Assembly: GCA_900239685.1 (NCBI GenBank)
Contig: OENT01000031.1
Location: forward strand, 186,001 to 250,000
Length of the DNA stretch: 64,000 bases
Reading direction: 5' to 3'
Source: Rotaria macrura
Taxonomy: Eukaryota > Rotifera > Eurotatoria > Philodinida > Philodinidae
Made by a program: the position numbers and the translations under genes. Below the pieces are notes generated by a model, which saw only the letters and a list, made by a program, of their open reading frames with translations, did not search any database and was not told the origin of the DNA. Positions 12,985 to 27,300 of the stretch are shown here, piece after piece (the stretch's first letter is position 1; every line of letters starts with the position of its first letter).

Positions 12985-13812
12985 ATGTCCTATGCTTATG
13001 ATAATGATGAATTTTCACGTTATTATGATAGATTTGTAATTGATCATGTTCCAGCAGATATTTTTTGGACAAATACAATCAAAAATCTGTACAAAGAAAT
13101 AATACAACGAACATTCGTTGATGATCAACCAGCTACAATTATTGAATTAGGTTGTGGCACAGGTGATAACTTAATTTATTTTCAACAATGTTTTCAAAAC
13201 AGAAATATAAAACTGATCGGCATTGATCATTCGCAAGCAATGTTGAATTATGCAAAAGAAAAATTAACCGATCGATCAAATAATCACATCGAATTAGTAC
13301 ATGGTAGTTTAACTAATTTCGCTGATTGTTTAGAAACAAAACAGATCGATTGTATTCTGTTGCCAGCTGGTACATTTCATCATTTAACTACTGATAATGA
13401 ACGTCTCGAATTGATAAATAATATTCAACGGACACTTCGAATTGAAACCGGACTCTTTGCTATCTATTTATTTCCAGATTCATTGATACGCATTGAATCT
13501 GTAGATAATTCAAATGATGACGAAAAATTCAAACTAATATCTGTTGAAAATATTCAACAGAATGATAATGAATGGTTGTGTAAACAAATATTTGAATTTA
13601 ATACATCTTCAAAGATAGAATTGTCATGGCAATTACGCACTTGTTCATCATCGAAACTCATCCATTTATTTATTACAAATAATTTTCAAATTCTGTTCTT
13701 TAGTTCAAATGGAAAAGATCTGTTACCATATGATGAAAGTATTTCATTTTCATCAATGAACAAATCTACGCCTGTAATTCTTGTTTTTCGTACAATAAAA
13801 AATACAAACTAG
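12985..13812 (+). CDS. Class I SAM-dependent methyltransferase
   Basis: An intronless frame of 275 residues. Motif I is IIELGCGTGDNL (about residues 52-63), the glycine-rich loop that binds S-adenosylmethionine, and the acidic residue that contacts the adenosyl ribose is Asp81 in LIGIDHS. A motif II-like LVHGSL follows, then QIDCILLPAGTFHHL (motif III/IV region). The C-terminal half is less conserved and rich in beta-strand-like segments. The substrate (small molecule, lipid or protein) cannot be inferred. Absence of introns in a window where most genes are densely interrupted may mean recent retroposition or horizontal acquisition. Confidence 0.85.
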   Translation: MSYAYDNDEFSRYYDRFVIDHVPADIFWTNTIKNLYKEIIQRTFVDDQPATIIELGCGTGDNLIYFQQCFQNRNIKLIGIDHSQAMLNYAKEKLTDRSNNHIELVHGSLTNFADCLETKQIDCILLPAGTFHHLTTDNERLELINNIQRTLRIETGLFAIYLFPDSLIRIESVDNSNDDEKFKLISVENIQQNDNEWLCKQIFEFNTSSKIELSWQLRTCSSSKLIHLFITNNFQILFFSSNGKDLLPYDESISFSSMNKSTPVILVFRTIKNTN

Positions 13813-14050
13813 ACTGATGTGTTATTTTTTTGACAATTGAAATAATTTTTAAAAAAAGACAAGAAAAAGACATGAAAATCGTTGTTTCATTTCGAATTTA
13901 ATGATGATGTCGACAAACGTTTCTCTAGTTTTATCACAGTATGAGAGACATGAGAATTTGTGCTATGGACAATCCAAACTCTCACACCAATACACAACTG
14001 AAACGTATTGAATTTGTAACAGCAGTGCAAAGACATTACATAATTAATCA

Positions 14051-17000
14051 TCAGGCCGCGTCTTGTTCGTTTTTATCTTCATATACGGGTGGCACGCGTG
14101 GTATACTCATTGGAAATAGAAATGGTTGTATATGCGTATCAACACTCGATTGTCGACGAACATAGAATGGTGTTGGTTGTGCCATTGTGTTCTTATTGCC
14201 TATAAAACAAAAATGACAATGAGAAACAAAATGCCACAGACATATCTATCCATCTTCTCGATAGGTGTTTCTAGTGGAAATCTTAATTCTTTGAATTTAT
14301 CCATTAATTCATTGTCTGTATCTATTCTTGTAAGATGAAAGAAAAGATCCATATGTTACTTTGTAGCCTTGCAACTTTCTTACCGAAGGAAAAATTTTCA
14401 AACATGTCTCGTAGGAAAGTCATATTAATATAGTTCCTTCGAAAACAACGCATATAATTGATTAGTCAACATCATTTATACTTTTAATCAATAAAAACCA
14501 CTTCAAAATCAATTACTTAGACTAATAGGTTTCTTTATTTCTTCAAAAACTAAGTCAGCAACAGTGAACAGAATTTATTTCTGGTTTTGTTTCTCGATCA
14601 ACCATATTGTTTAATTCAATCTATATTCATCAATAATATATGCGAAATAAAATCGGATGAATCTAAATTAAGACAATTAGATTAAAGACTCGAATGTATT
14701 CATATGCAAGTGATCCTGACAATACGCTCTGCTTTTTTTTCTATGATTCCAGGCATTGATTGAACAATTGTTATGATTTTTCGCTACATTACTTCAAGTA
14801 TCAATACATTGTTGAGTAAAATTTTGCTTTAAATTATCAGACTAGATTTATTGTTCGTTCATCTATTCATTTGACGTTAAAGTTTTTGAATTCATTTCAA
14901 TGAATTCTCACAATAACTAAAAATTTTCATGCAGCATCAACATATTACAAAAGTCACTTGAAATTCCATATTTAATATCATCAAGAAATGGAAATTCAAG
15001 AGAGCAAAAAAAGAAAATGCTAAAGTTCAAGTTTTCATTAATACGACAGGTAATTCTGGTGATGTAAATTCCTTACTTGAAAGTGATTGTTTCTTTTTTT
15101 TTCCTATAAAATAATTAGTTAATGAATTCACACATACACATAGGCACTTCTCGTTTCCTTTTTACTTATGCAAATAGCTGAAGAAAATTATTTCTTAATT
15201 AAAATATAAAAACACAACTGTTTGGAGGAAATATTTGTATTTTGACACATTGACACATTGATTTTTGTAATCAATGCGTGGGACGAAAAATGTATTTGTT
15301 TACATCACTATATATTGTCATTAATGGCGAGACATGTCATCGTAATAGCTGTTATATATCATTAAATAGCTTTTCATATAGGTGTGAGTGTTGCTCGTTT
15401 CCACTGGCATATTTTCCCTTGCATCTGTTCTTCGTCATCGATCATTAACAAAACTGATACTAGGGAATTTGTTGATTCAGTAAAATTTTCAGCACGATTT
15501 ACTTGCCTTTCCGATCATCTCTAATTCTACTTTACGATGATGACAAGTATGATGCTGATCGACCGCAACAATCGTTGGTCTCGATCGATAGTCTCTTGTG
15601 GGATTAGCAGACGTATCGAGAGTGAACGGAGGAGCGCATAAATTCTTTTCATGGGTGGACATTTTATTATTTTTTTCTTATTCTCTCTATCTCTCTCTGT
15701 ATTGCTTCGATTCCAAGTGGGCTCTCTTCTTGATTGCAATATTTTTTTTTTAGTTATCTATATAGATCAATTCTAGTGTAAACATGAGCAAAGGAAAAAA
15801 ACCTAGATTCGGCCGACGAAATTGTATGTCGGTACGTCTCAACTATCGTAATGAGTATCGATAGATCGTAACTAAGCAGCAATGTATAAGAAATAGCAGA
15901 AATAAAAGGTTGCTTCAACAAGTACTATTAATTAAGTGGCACTCGTTTTATCATCTTCTATATTTATACATATATATATATATCGTAAATGGCTTAGACT
16001 TAGTTGGTAAAGTATCTTGGGTTACAAAAACTAGATAAAGGAAAGAAAAAAACGGAAAACAAATGTTCTAGTGATCTGGTTGTTTTTCGTGATCCAACTT
16101 CAAAATTTTCTTTTTACTTGAATGGCTCTGTAATAGATTAAGTCTTTTGCTATAAATTTCATCTTAGTGTACGTTTTTCTTTTTTTATTAGTAGATATAA
16201 ATATATATATATATATATCACGATACTCTATACACAAAAATAGTTTTTTGGTTTTCTTATTTTTCTTCGTCATCGTAAAAAGAGCATTAGTAATACAAAG
16301 AGAGAGAGAGAGAGAGAGAAGGGCAATCGATCGTAGCAAAAAGTATGTCTTCTGACTGTTTGTCGAATTTTACATGAACGCAAAAGAAAATTAAAAGTAA
16401 TTTCTTTCCATTTGATTTTACTAGATTAATAAACATGTGTAAATGTATATGCGTGAAAGTTTTTATGTTACCTGATAATTGAACAAAAAGAATACCCCAT
16501 CTTATTGACCAAATCCAGCCAACAAGTAAAAAAATTGTAGCACTTTGTAATATGGCCGCAAGGATATTATAAAGAAATGCTACAATATTTTTTTCATAAC
16601 CATGTTTCCCACAACAAAATACTGAAAATGCACTGATTAATGTACCTATAATAGAGTAAAACAACGGCATAATATGATGAGCATATTTATTTTTCTTAAT
16701 CAATTTGTTTGACACGACATTTATTCATTTGTCTTTCTTGCTGGTGGACTCATTGATTCGATTTCTTTTGTCTATACAACGATGTAATATGATGAGGCTA
16801 ACAATGATTCTGTTGGAAACGCAAACATATTGCCTATCAATTTATTTCATGCACATTTCGAGGATTGTTTTTGTTTCATGCACTAACTCAATTTGATGAT
16901 TGTAACTGAATCCTATTCATAAAGAATATGAAAATGGTAATGAATCTGTTCTGATTGAGACAGAAAAAGTCTTGATGATATATGATAAAGAATCTTCAAA

Positions 17001-18037
17001 GAAAATAAATCAGAATAAATAGTATTTGAACATCATCAAGCTGGCCTCATTTATCACGGAAACCGTAAAATATGTGTAGTAGAAATACATCGTTTGCGTG
17101 TCTGACATAAACTATTCATCTATCCGCAAGTGCAGTTGCAAGTATGGAGTATCACCTCATTTCCTTTTTTGTATATCTATCTATCTATATCTACATATAT
17201 ATATATATATTTAGATATAGACAGATAAATATATTTTTGCTCTGTATTTCTACAAAAGATCAAAATAAAAGATAACATAGCTATTATGAAATATATTTTT
17301 CTTCTTTTTTTAGTAAGACCATAGAACAAAATGAATTCAGCATGTGTGAGAAATACGATCATGATAATAGCAATGAAACATAAACAATAAAATCCGAGAC
17401 AAACGGCCTGTATTTCAACTAAATTCATGCAAGAATAATACTGATGGCTTATAGTGGTGGGGGACGTGCGTGTGTATCTTTATGTTAGTAATTAAGAGGG
17501 GAAAAGAAAGCGACATATGGAATAAGAGAAGCTAAAATTTGTGAGATTATAACTGTTAGACGTGCTGACGTTAATGACAGTGGTGCCGGTAACATTAGTG
17601 ATCAGCTTTCTGGAAAAAAATCTCTTCCTATGGCTTTAGAAAATAGACGACATAAGACACAACGCTGCATTTCATCGTCCAATCATTCAAACATATCGAA
17701 TGTGAATTGACATGGGTGCATAGCGTGTCTTATAATAGTTTCTTCTTCTTCTTTTCTTTGCTCCTTTTAACAACACAGAATTCATACCTGTTCCAGGAAA
17801 AACGAGATTGAGTAGAAAACATGCGCAGGCAAGAGCACGTGGCATTTGTGGAACTGCTCGGCGAAACATTCCTTGTTTGGCTTTATTGGGATTTGGCACA
17901 CCTATGTTTACTGATGGACGTTTGCTGGATGATATTGATACATGACTTCGCCGAGGGTTCCGGTTAGCCGCGTTGCTAGGCTCCGGTGTTAAAGAACGAT
18001 GCTCATCGGTGATAATCTTTGGTGACGACATACTCAT
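14051..18037 (-). CDS. SPEC3/Stum-family membrane protein
   Basis: Three exons: 18037-17788, 16645-16472 and 14199-14051, all phase 1 junctions, total 190 residues. Exon 1 is a Ser/Arg-rich cytoplasmic N-terminus ending in the first hydrophobic segment CACFLLNLVFPGTG. Exon 2 continues with TLISAFSVFCCG, then ILAAILQSATIFLLVGWIWS and an RWGILFV ending. The Pro-Gly-x-Gly turn between short hydrophobic segments, CC pair and GWIWSIRWG block are the hallmark of the SPEC3/Stum domain. In Drosophila, Stum is needed for mechanosensory transduction in proprioceptive neurons; SPEC3 is linked to ciliated ectoderm in sea urchin. The last exon encodes a hydrophilic tail containing PFYVRRQSSVDTHIQPF and ends at TGA 14051-14053. 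Its inclusion rests on matching phase and coding look across a 2.3 kb intron (14200-16471). The first intron (16646-17787) is 1.1 kb. No tail homology is claimed. Confidence 0.85.
16300..16319. repeat. (AG)n microsatellite in Stum intron
   Basis: About ten AG dinucleotide units inside the last intron of the Stum-like gene, about 150 bp from the exon 2 donor. A short TA tract lies nearby at about 16201-16218. Confidence 0.9.
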
Positions 18038-18262
18038 TTTGTATTGAAGTATTTTCCTTCTCTGTTATTGCTATTAGTATGGTCAATTGTAATCTGAAAA
18101 TGAAAGTAGGACAAGAAAATCAGAAGCTCATCTATGTTTCTGATACAATTTGAATCATTCAAGAAAAGCATATATATGCACATACCATACATCACTAGTT
18201 TCCTACTGCTTTGGGCAATGCTTATGTCTTTTAACATTAGCAAAGAGATGGAGAGAGAGGAG

Positions 18263-18310
18263 AAGAGGAAGAAGAAGAAGAAGAAGAAGAAGAAGAAGAA
18301 GAAGAAGGAG
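18263..18310. repeat. (GAA)n trinucleotide repeat upstream of Stum
   Basis: An almost pure GAA run, flanked by imperfect GA-rich sequence from about 18247 to 18360. It lies about 225 bp upstream of the Stum-like ATG, so on the gene's sense strand it is a polypyrimidine (TTC)n tract. It creates long spurious frames of Lys, Arg or Phe on both strands. Confidence 0.9.
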
Positions 18311-18360
18311 AAGGAGCGCACGAGAGAGGAAGAGCAAGAGAAGAAAAGGAAAGAGAGTGG

Positions 18361-21300
18361 GCAGCGACAACAACTCGTACGCACTACCGTCTTCATCGTA
18401 TCCCTGTCATTCGTTGGAAGAAACGACTCTCATCTCTTCTTTCTCATTTTATCTTCTATTCTCTTGAAAAACAAACAATTTCTAGGCATGCCTTTTATTG
18501 TGACATAGATTTCGAAATGATACGATGTTCTTCCTAGAATATATTGTCTACAATACCATTGAGATTAATATACACTATCAACAAACAAAAAGAAATACAT
18601 GTACAATACCATCAATAACTAGCATCATTATTTCTAGCAACATAATAATCGCAATCTACATATGCTCCACCTATCTATCTTATTCTTTCACACAACACGC
18701 ACATATATAAACAAGCATGAAATAAGGAAAAAGCAGCAAATCTCTGGTAATAATGATGATAGCACTTTCAAGTGCCTTTACATCCGATAGGGAAATAAAC
18801 TAATATATATATATATATATATATCTTTAACATCAAACCTGAAAGCCTATAACATAAAATAGGTTACTTTTATCTGTTTTTTTTCTGTTTCTCGGGATTC
18901 CAATTTGTTGATTAATGATTATATGATAAAGATTTTGATTCAATCTATTATAAATATTCTTTGAGAAAAAGTCAGAAATAGTTAAAAAGAAAAATCTCCG
19001 TTTTCTTCTTCGTTACAAATAAACTTCATTTACTTTCTCTTGTCTGTCAGTTACTCTCATAGGAGTAAAAGTCATTTTCTGATTTTTTGATGTTTGATTA
19101 GATGAAAAAAAAGAACAAATTTTATTCTCACAGGAATTCTTTTATCTAAAGATTTTAAAATGAAAGAAATAGATCTACTTAGAAAAAGTATTATCTTACT
19201 TTTATTATACTAATTTACTTGGTTTTCTATTTCTAAGTAATTCTATTGTTTGATTTCAATCATGATTTATTTGAATTTCTATTGCACAAAAGATTCAATA
19301 GATTTTTAAGACTTGTACTTATGAAATACTCGTAGAAATATTTTGTAAAATTGTTTTTATGGAATCATCTAACAGATATGTAAATCGATCGACTTGTGTT
19401 TTTTCTTCTTCTGAAATACATTATCACGTTATCTCATAGAAATGTTAGACGTCTACAAAATAACAGATTCTTTTATTTACGAACTTGTCGTATTTTCCAA
19501 TACATTAGTGTACGATTAATTCAATTTTTTATGGATCGATGTAAATTATTATGACTAGAACGTATCGGAATAAATTTATTACAACGACATGTGAACATCA
19601 AAATAGCAGATGAGAACAAAGTAGTCAAATAGAAGTAAATTATTCCCACTTCAAAATATTGATCTATTTCCAATAATATCCAGGGGTGAGTTTTTATCAA
19701 AGAAAATAAAACTTACACTTCATGACATTTTTGAGCGTCGATTTATTATAGAAAAAGAAGAAAGGAGATTTCTATTTTCCATTTCTTTTTCTTTAAATTC
19801 TTTTCAAAGCCATCCTGATGAAAAGTAAGACGATTTTAACGATATCCTCTATAAAGTCCTATATACATTTATGTAATTAACTACAATCAACATAGAATGT
19901 TCCGTGTCAAAAAGGCTAGATAAAAAAATAACTTGTTGATTATTAATAAACTATCAATGTCAAAACAGGTATACTTCAAGAAAAAATAATAATCAAATCA
20001 TTCCAGTTCGATCAAATAATGTTTAACACAAATTCACTTATCTGTCGTTAGTTTCATTTTATATTCAGATAGATAAGATGACCGTAAAAATTGTTTTCTT
20101 TTTCTAGAATTTGATGGATCAATCTTGTATTTACTTGTCAAAAATATCATGGAAAAAATTCCCAAGGATTCATTTCATAATGAATACTTTCCGTTTTTTT
20201 TTACAGTCATTCATATTCTCGATTCTTCAGATTCTTTTTGAAGTTTATGATAAGTATTAGTTGTGATGTGTTCGACTAGCTTGAAATTTATGCGTAACTC
20301 AAATGAGTATTTTATGGTTAACTATAGGCTATGCAATGCTAAAGCATAATAATAAAATATACGGAATTAGTAGACGCAAGAATTGTCATCGGTGCGACTT
20401 TTCGACGAGAAATAAAGAGAAGGAAAAGTTTTTTTTTTTTGACTTTATCAATCAACTCTTGTATCTATGTATATACATATAAATATACATGCATATATTC
20501 AAGTAGAAAAAAAAACAGTGAATTTCTTGAATTATCAACATTATTGTTTCTATTGAACTAGAAACATAACGAATCATGATAAACGACTAAAGTACATTTG
20601 AGAACGAATTTCAAGATATTTCTAGTTTTCTTTTCTTGATAACACAAGAAATATGATTAGATAGAGACGATTCATAGGATGTCCGTAGTTAGGAAAGCTG
20701 TTTGATGTTCTTCCTTCAACTGGCTAGCAATCAAACATTATTGTTGAATCTTGCCACATTTCCGGATAATAATAGATGTTCGGGTGAAATGATTGCTCTC
20801 ATGTACTATAAGAAATAATAGTCGTAGAAAAATGACACATTTTTACAACTAAGAATCTAGAAATGTGTACAACTTTAGTCTACAATGATATGCTTAATTC
20901 TGTTAGATTCAATTCAAATATATTTACATAGAATGGAATGTTTTAAAAATTATTCGAAATATTTTTTAAATTAAAAAAAATAAGCATCGAGAGCGATCAA
21001 TTATTATAGTATGAGAATTGAGAGAAAGAAGACTTTGCATTTATTAAGAAAATTGTGAAGGTGTTTTGTTTTTCATGAAACAAAGATATGTCAATGTTCT
21101 TATCAATCATAAGTGTTTTTAATTCACATAAACAATCAAAGTAATTTGAAACAATGTTTTGAGTATTGCACATGGGGGTATTGAATATTAAATGCAGTAA
21201 AGAAATTATTTATTTAAAATACTTCTAGAGAATCTATTTATGTTTAGTCTAGTTTTGTCAATACTCGATAGAAGATTGTTATTTTTAGTGTATCGATTAA

Positions 21301-24300
21301 TTTATTACATACTGCCTGGTATTATGTATGAAAATAAAATTAGATTCTCTTCAACTTTATTTTCACTGCTTAATTTATGATTTCGTAAAAATTTTGATGT
21401 AAATCCAACACATGCAAAGCATCAATAATGTATATAGATGAATATTATTTCATAAAAGAAGACTTGAAACTGATATATTCTGTTTGCAAATGATAATTCT
21501 TATTCAGGTTATCAAAATAGATAAAAATCAGAAAATAAACAGATATGAAATATAAGATCATCTTATTTCTCTTGGAATGTTATACTAACAAGGCCTTTTG
21601 AGAAAACAGTTGTTGATCAGAGATAATAATATAGATTGTCAAATGCATTGATATGAAGTCCAAAGTCATGCCTATAATGTATAGAAAAATATCTAATATA
21701 CAGATGACAGTATTGGTAATGTTACGATGTACTTCAACCATGACTATGATTGAAAAAATTATTAATTTATAATCTGACCCTATGAAAAACTACACATATC
21801 GATTGTTAAAAAATAATTCCGACTCTTTCGAATGACAATTTAGTTGATTAATTCTCCAAGGAAATCAAATGAATCTAGTATTGCTTAAGTGATACATCTA
21901 TATTCATTCTTCATGATTTAGTTCAAATATTGACAATATCTGTAAGAAAAAAAAGCTGGTATGAAAAAGTTTTGAACTAATAATGTACTGTGTCAACAAT
22001 GATAATCATTTTAGTTAGACTTCAAGAAAACTTAAATAGATGAAATTAAATTCTAGATTCTTCTAATTCATAAGTGTTCGAATGCAACGAAAATATACAT
22101 CTAAAATTACAAATGTAACGCTTCTACATGCGATTACCGTCTAAATTTATTAGCTACATTAAGATCTAATAGATTCTCTTTAATATTTTATTGTAAGTGG
22201 TAGATTGAATAAGTAACCAGATGTTAGATTATTATTTATTCATTTTTGTTGTTGTGTCATATTATCACATCGAAATAAAACATTTATTGTCAGGTTAGAA
22301 AAATAGAAAACTGTAAAATATCATCTTGCTAACTGTTTTTTTTTGTTTCATAATTTCATTTTTATTATTGAGATTTTATCAAGAATTATATAAGTTCTGC
22401 AAAATATTCTTATTGAAAAAGATCAAACAATGTCAAAAATGTATATTATAAAAGAAGGCAGTTCTTAATAGATAGTTCCATGACGAAAAACACATGATGT
22501 ATGTGCTAACTTGATTTCTTATGTTTCTATTACTATTAAATTTTATCTCTACGTCATTAGCATATTGAATATAGAATAAACATAAAACTAGTGTCATGTT
22601 AGTGAATGAATTTTATGTTTCATTTTTATTCATTCTTTTTTTACAATTCGTGTCTGTTACTTCCTTACAAAGATCGACGTTATGTCAAATACATTCAACT
22701 TACCGTGTAGAGATTTATATAATATGTTTGTATTGTAGTAGAAGAACCACGGTAAAAGTTACAGTCTCATAATACAATGAACAATGAAGATATTCATCCA
22801 ATAAAATTTACAGAACAATCATTGAGTAATTGATAAATTTCTACAGACTCTCATCGTATATATATAAATATATATATTATGTTGTTTGTTCGACAGGCAA
22901 AGTATGTCAGGATGTAAAATGTGATTGAGTAGTTCATTCTTTGTCATGTCTTACTTTTCATATGTTAGAAAAGAGTGGGCAATTTGAGTGTCTAAATATA
23001 GCTCTTCAAAATCGAGAACCTTTTTACATAAGCGTTCGTATAAATAATAGCAACAGAGCTTAATTAAAAATAGAGCGTCTATCATGTTCTGGATGTTGAT
23101 ATGTCCTAGTTGGCGAAAGGACGAAACAGTATTTAATATATATTTCGAAAGGGGACGAACAGAGAATCTTCCTTTTTTTTATGGAGTAAAAGAATTATGA
23201 ACGACACAAAAAGCATGTTCCTAGAAGAGATTAGAGAGTTTTCTAAGTCATCGGTAGACAAATTTTAAGAGAATAGTTATTAATGAGAACGTCAAATTTA
23301 TGAAGTTACAGCGATCTTACTTAAAACACGTGCAGTTGAAGTTTTGTTTGAATTGTTTCAATATTTTATTTATATTATGAAATGATAAAAATCTCACGAA
23401 GTTCACATTGTTAAGAAAATTAAAAGAATAATTATTACTTCTCAATACTTATCAATGAGAAGGAAAAAAGAAAGAAGAACAATAATGACATGGAAAACAA
23501 TAAATTAGCATGAGATGCGTCGACTATATTAGAGAATGTCTTCTCGCTTCTTTCCTATTCATTTCATTTTCTCTTATCATCATTGAATGAGCTTCATTGT
23601 AATGATATTTATCAAGATGCTTCTATGAGTTTCTGGTATATGTTTTGATGCTTAAGATACGAACTGTCATTTAGGAGAATATGAAATATGAAATATGATT
23701 AATAATAATAGGCATAATAATAAGAAAATCTTATTACATCGACATGATCGTTCAATAGTAAGAATTTCAAGCATATTTTAACTTATTCAATGAGAATCGC
23801 AAAGAAATGACTGGATGATTTAAGTCATTGGATGTATTCGATACATTGATAAAGAGAAAATACATTTGAGAGTCGATTACTAATGAGAAAAGTAAGGTTA
23901 TGTACAAGAGAACGTTCATATACATGAACAAATTTGTTTATTCATAATGTACATTTTTCTATTTATCTGTTAGAACAAATGAATAACTCAACTTCTAAAA
24001 AATAAAAAAAAATTAGACGATTTCAATTTGTTTTCTACTAATTCTATTCAACAATGTTTTATGAACGATATCAAGAGCATATTGAATATTTATCAATGAT
24101 TAAGATGCTTTTTAAATTCTTGTACAATTATTAGAGTTTATTTTTCTCTTGTGATCATACTGTCTTCTATATCTGAGATGATCATTCACAATCTAGTACA
24201 CATCGACATATATGAATAATTAGTTCTCATGAGTATTAACGTTATAAATTATCATTCAACATATTAATGTATACTGAAAACTAATCGATTAGACATAAGT

Positions 24301-27300
24301 AAATCTTAACAAATTTAGCAACAATTTCAAATCTATGCTGATCTGAACACATAGCTAATAAGCCAAATCAAAGTCTTCTCTGGTTAACTTCCTACTAGAT
24401 TGTTAGTAACATTGTGAACTCTTCCATCAATGATTAATAATTCTTCGAACCTACTTCATTTGCCACGTACGAAGGTAAGTCACAAATTGTTCCGTTGGTT
24501 TTGCGTTGAAACTATTTTCATTTACTAATTCCAAAAGAATTATGAATACTCTGACAAACATTTGGACAACTAGTTTATTGTTATGAAAATATTCTTTTTG
24601 TAAGATGTAGCTTTTTAATGAGTCCTGTGTCCTACGCTCCCTCAAGAACTTGAGAAAGAATGATTTTCGAATTTTAACTTGGAACTTTAAATAGAAACAG
24701 ACTTAAATGAGAATAATATTTTGTGAAAATTTCAGATTTCTTGATTTATTTGTTGTATCAAATTTTACTGCTCTGTTCGAACGATGTAAAATTCACATTT
24801 TCACAATAGTTATATTTGACAATTGAAACAGTTCCAAGACCTGGAACGTTCAAAAACAAAGTTATTCTCATCAATACTCGCTCCTATGTCAAATTTCAAG
24901 TCGAAATTCGAAAATGAATTATTCTCATGTTCCTGAGGGAGGCTAAATAACTAACTCATTAAACAGCACCACATCAACCAAATCGAGCATTTTCGTAACA
25001 ATAAACTAGCTATCAAAAATTTTCCCAGGGTATTCATAACTCCTTTGTAACTGCATTATGTAAATAGTTTCGAGGCCAAAACAATTGAACAATTGATGAC
25101 CTTCCATCGTTGGTTGAAAATATATGTCAATAAAATCATTATCTATAGAAGCAGCATTCATTCGAAACTTTGTACTAATTGCACAATATCTAAATTTTAT
25201 GATCGATCTCAAATATCCATGTTCAGATTCAATTACGATTTAATTTCATTCTAGTTTCAATTAATCTATACTATAAGACTCTTGTATCACAACGATAGAA
25301 TGACATGATTGTTTAAATGATTAATTTCAGATAATATGGACTCAAATTATTGTATAACAATGCGTCACTAACTACATAGAAATATATATCGTCTCATATA
25401 ACCCTTTTCGAATGTTGTATTTAGTCCAAATTAATGCTAGCATACCTGAGTGTACACATATGAAAGATGAACTTTTCATTGATGTTCTATTCAGTGAACA
25501 ACTCGACAACTAGTTATTTCTTACAGTAGATTCATTTTCATGCAAATGTTATTCCGATTGGTTCTAGATGATTTTCTCTCGGAAAATCTTATTCTATAAT
25601 ACTGATTGTTAAATGATTCGACATTAATTCATGTGTATTAAATTTCACAAACTAGATTGAAAATCAGAATGTAGAAGGTCGAGTTTCCTGTAATCACGTA
25701 GATATTTCAAATATCAAAATCACTACTACATGAAACTGAATGTCAGTATCCATTTTTTTTCAACATACTAACTATGAGTTATTAAGACAATTTATTTTTG
25801 ACATATTCCACGTATCTAAATAATATTTATATTTTCAGCGTGTTTTTTTTTCTACTTCTTTTTATTATGAATTTTTTCTTTCCTAGTGTTTGATGAATAT
25901 GTATTGTCATTCTCGATATGTTTTCGAACAGATATAAAAGAGTTATTGATAATACATGAATCCTTGATTTGAGAAGCTTGTCACGTCGGTTCATGTCAAA
26001 TTACTGAAAAAGGTCATGATGCGTACATTAGAAGTCATTTTCGTTGTACGAGATCACTATAGACACGCCTATTTTCTCACAACAGGATTAGAAATAGAAA
26101 TTCTTAGAAGTAAAATCAATTATTATCAAGATGACAATCAATGTCTATTAATTTCTTTCAAAGATCAGCTCTTGAAAATGTCAACGATGGACTTGTTACT
26201 ATTCGTTAGAATTAATTAACTGTACGAATAAAAGAAAATGACTTTGATGACATGGAAGAAGAACGAATGTTGACAAAACACTTTCTCTAATTAAATGTTC
26301 GACGCGGATAAAATTTACATACGCATATAATGTTTATGATCGATGAGAATTTTTAAACTACGATTATGTATCCATCGATGACATACATACTGATGTATCT
26401 ATAATTTTCTTTTTATTACCATTCTAGCATACAATTTTCAGCATCATTAAAAAAGAAAGAGATATTTGAATCGATATTATATTTCATATGCAAAATGTTT
26501 GTTAATTTTGAATCGACGAGCGCGATTTCATATTTCTAGGAACATCAATCTTTACTTTTTTCAGAAATTTCACTCAATTCCAAATCGACAAATAGCTTCA
26601 GAAAACTTAGATCAGATATTCTGTATACAGTACCTTGTGCTATATAAAGTCTATGTGCAATGAAATAGTCAACATGTTGAAATATCTGCAAAATATTGAT
26701 TCACTAATCATTAATGATATGATTGAATATGAACAGACAACTGATAGAGTACTTTCATAATCGAATGTAAAGTTTGAAGTGAATTTCAAATCAAACGAAT
26801 TGTTGTTCAGAGTCTTTGAATTGAGATACGAAGCTAGTTATTGATTCTATACTTAGCAAAGTACGTAGCGGTCAGATTTTCCGAAAAAGATTTAGAATTG
26901 GATCTAACAGAAAATTTTAACGTACGGTAAAAATTTCACTAATCTGATCAATGAAAACTTTCTGCTAGTTTATATTTCTATTATAATCTATCTGGTATGA
27001 ACATGTTTTTCTTTTACCTCTAACTATTATTTGGTTTTTGTTGTCTTATGAATTAGAAGAGAGTTAATATTTTGTCTGATTCAAATCTTAGACGTGTGTA
27101 GTGAAAAATGATATCACAGCACGAGATTACTTTGAAAGAAAAATTACAATTAATTTAAGGTGATAATGGCTTATCATAACTCAAATAGACTGAAAAATAT
27201 AATTATTCATTTGGTTTTGTAATAGATATAGTTCATACAGTAAAGTAGAGTATTTAGATGATTAATTATACTAGTTATGATTGAAATGCTACAGGAACAT

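Noticed and set aside
13941..14338. Plus-strand frames overlapping the last Stum exon
   Set aside because: The minus strand here carries a better coding exon in phase with Stum; the plus frames are shadows.
17177..17428. Hydrophobic 83-codon minus-strand frame inside the first Stum intron
   Set aside because: It does not join the flanking exons by phase, lacks family similarity, and runs into a low-complexity TA-rich end. The exon 1 to exon 2 join gives the expected Stum core without it.
18034..18508. Long Lys/Glu-, Arg- and Phe-rich frames on both strands
   Set aside because: They are translations of the (GAA)n repeat and surrounding polypurine tract.
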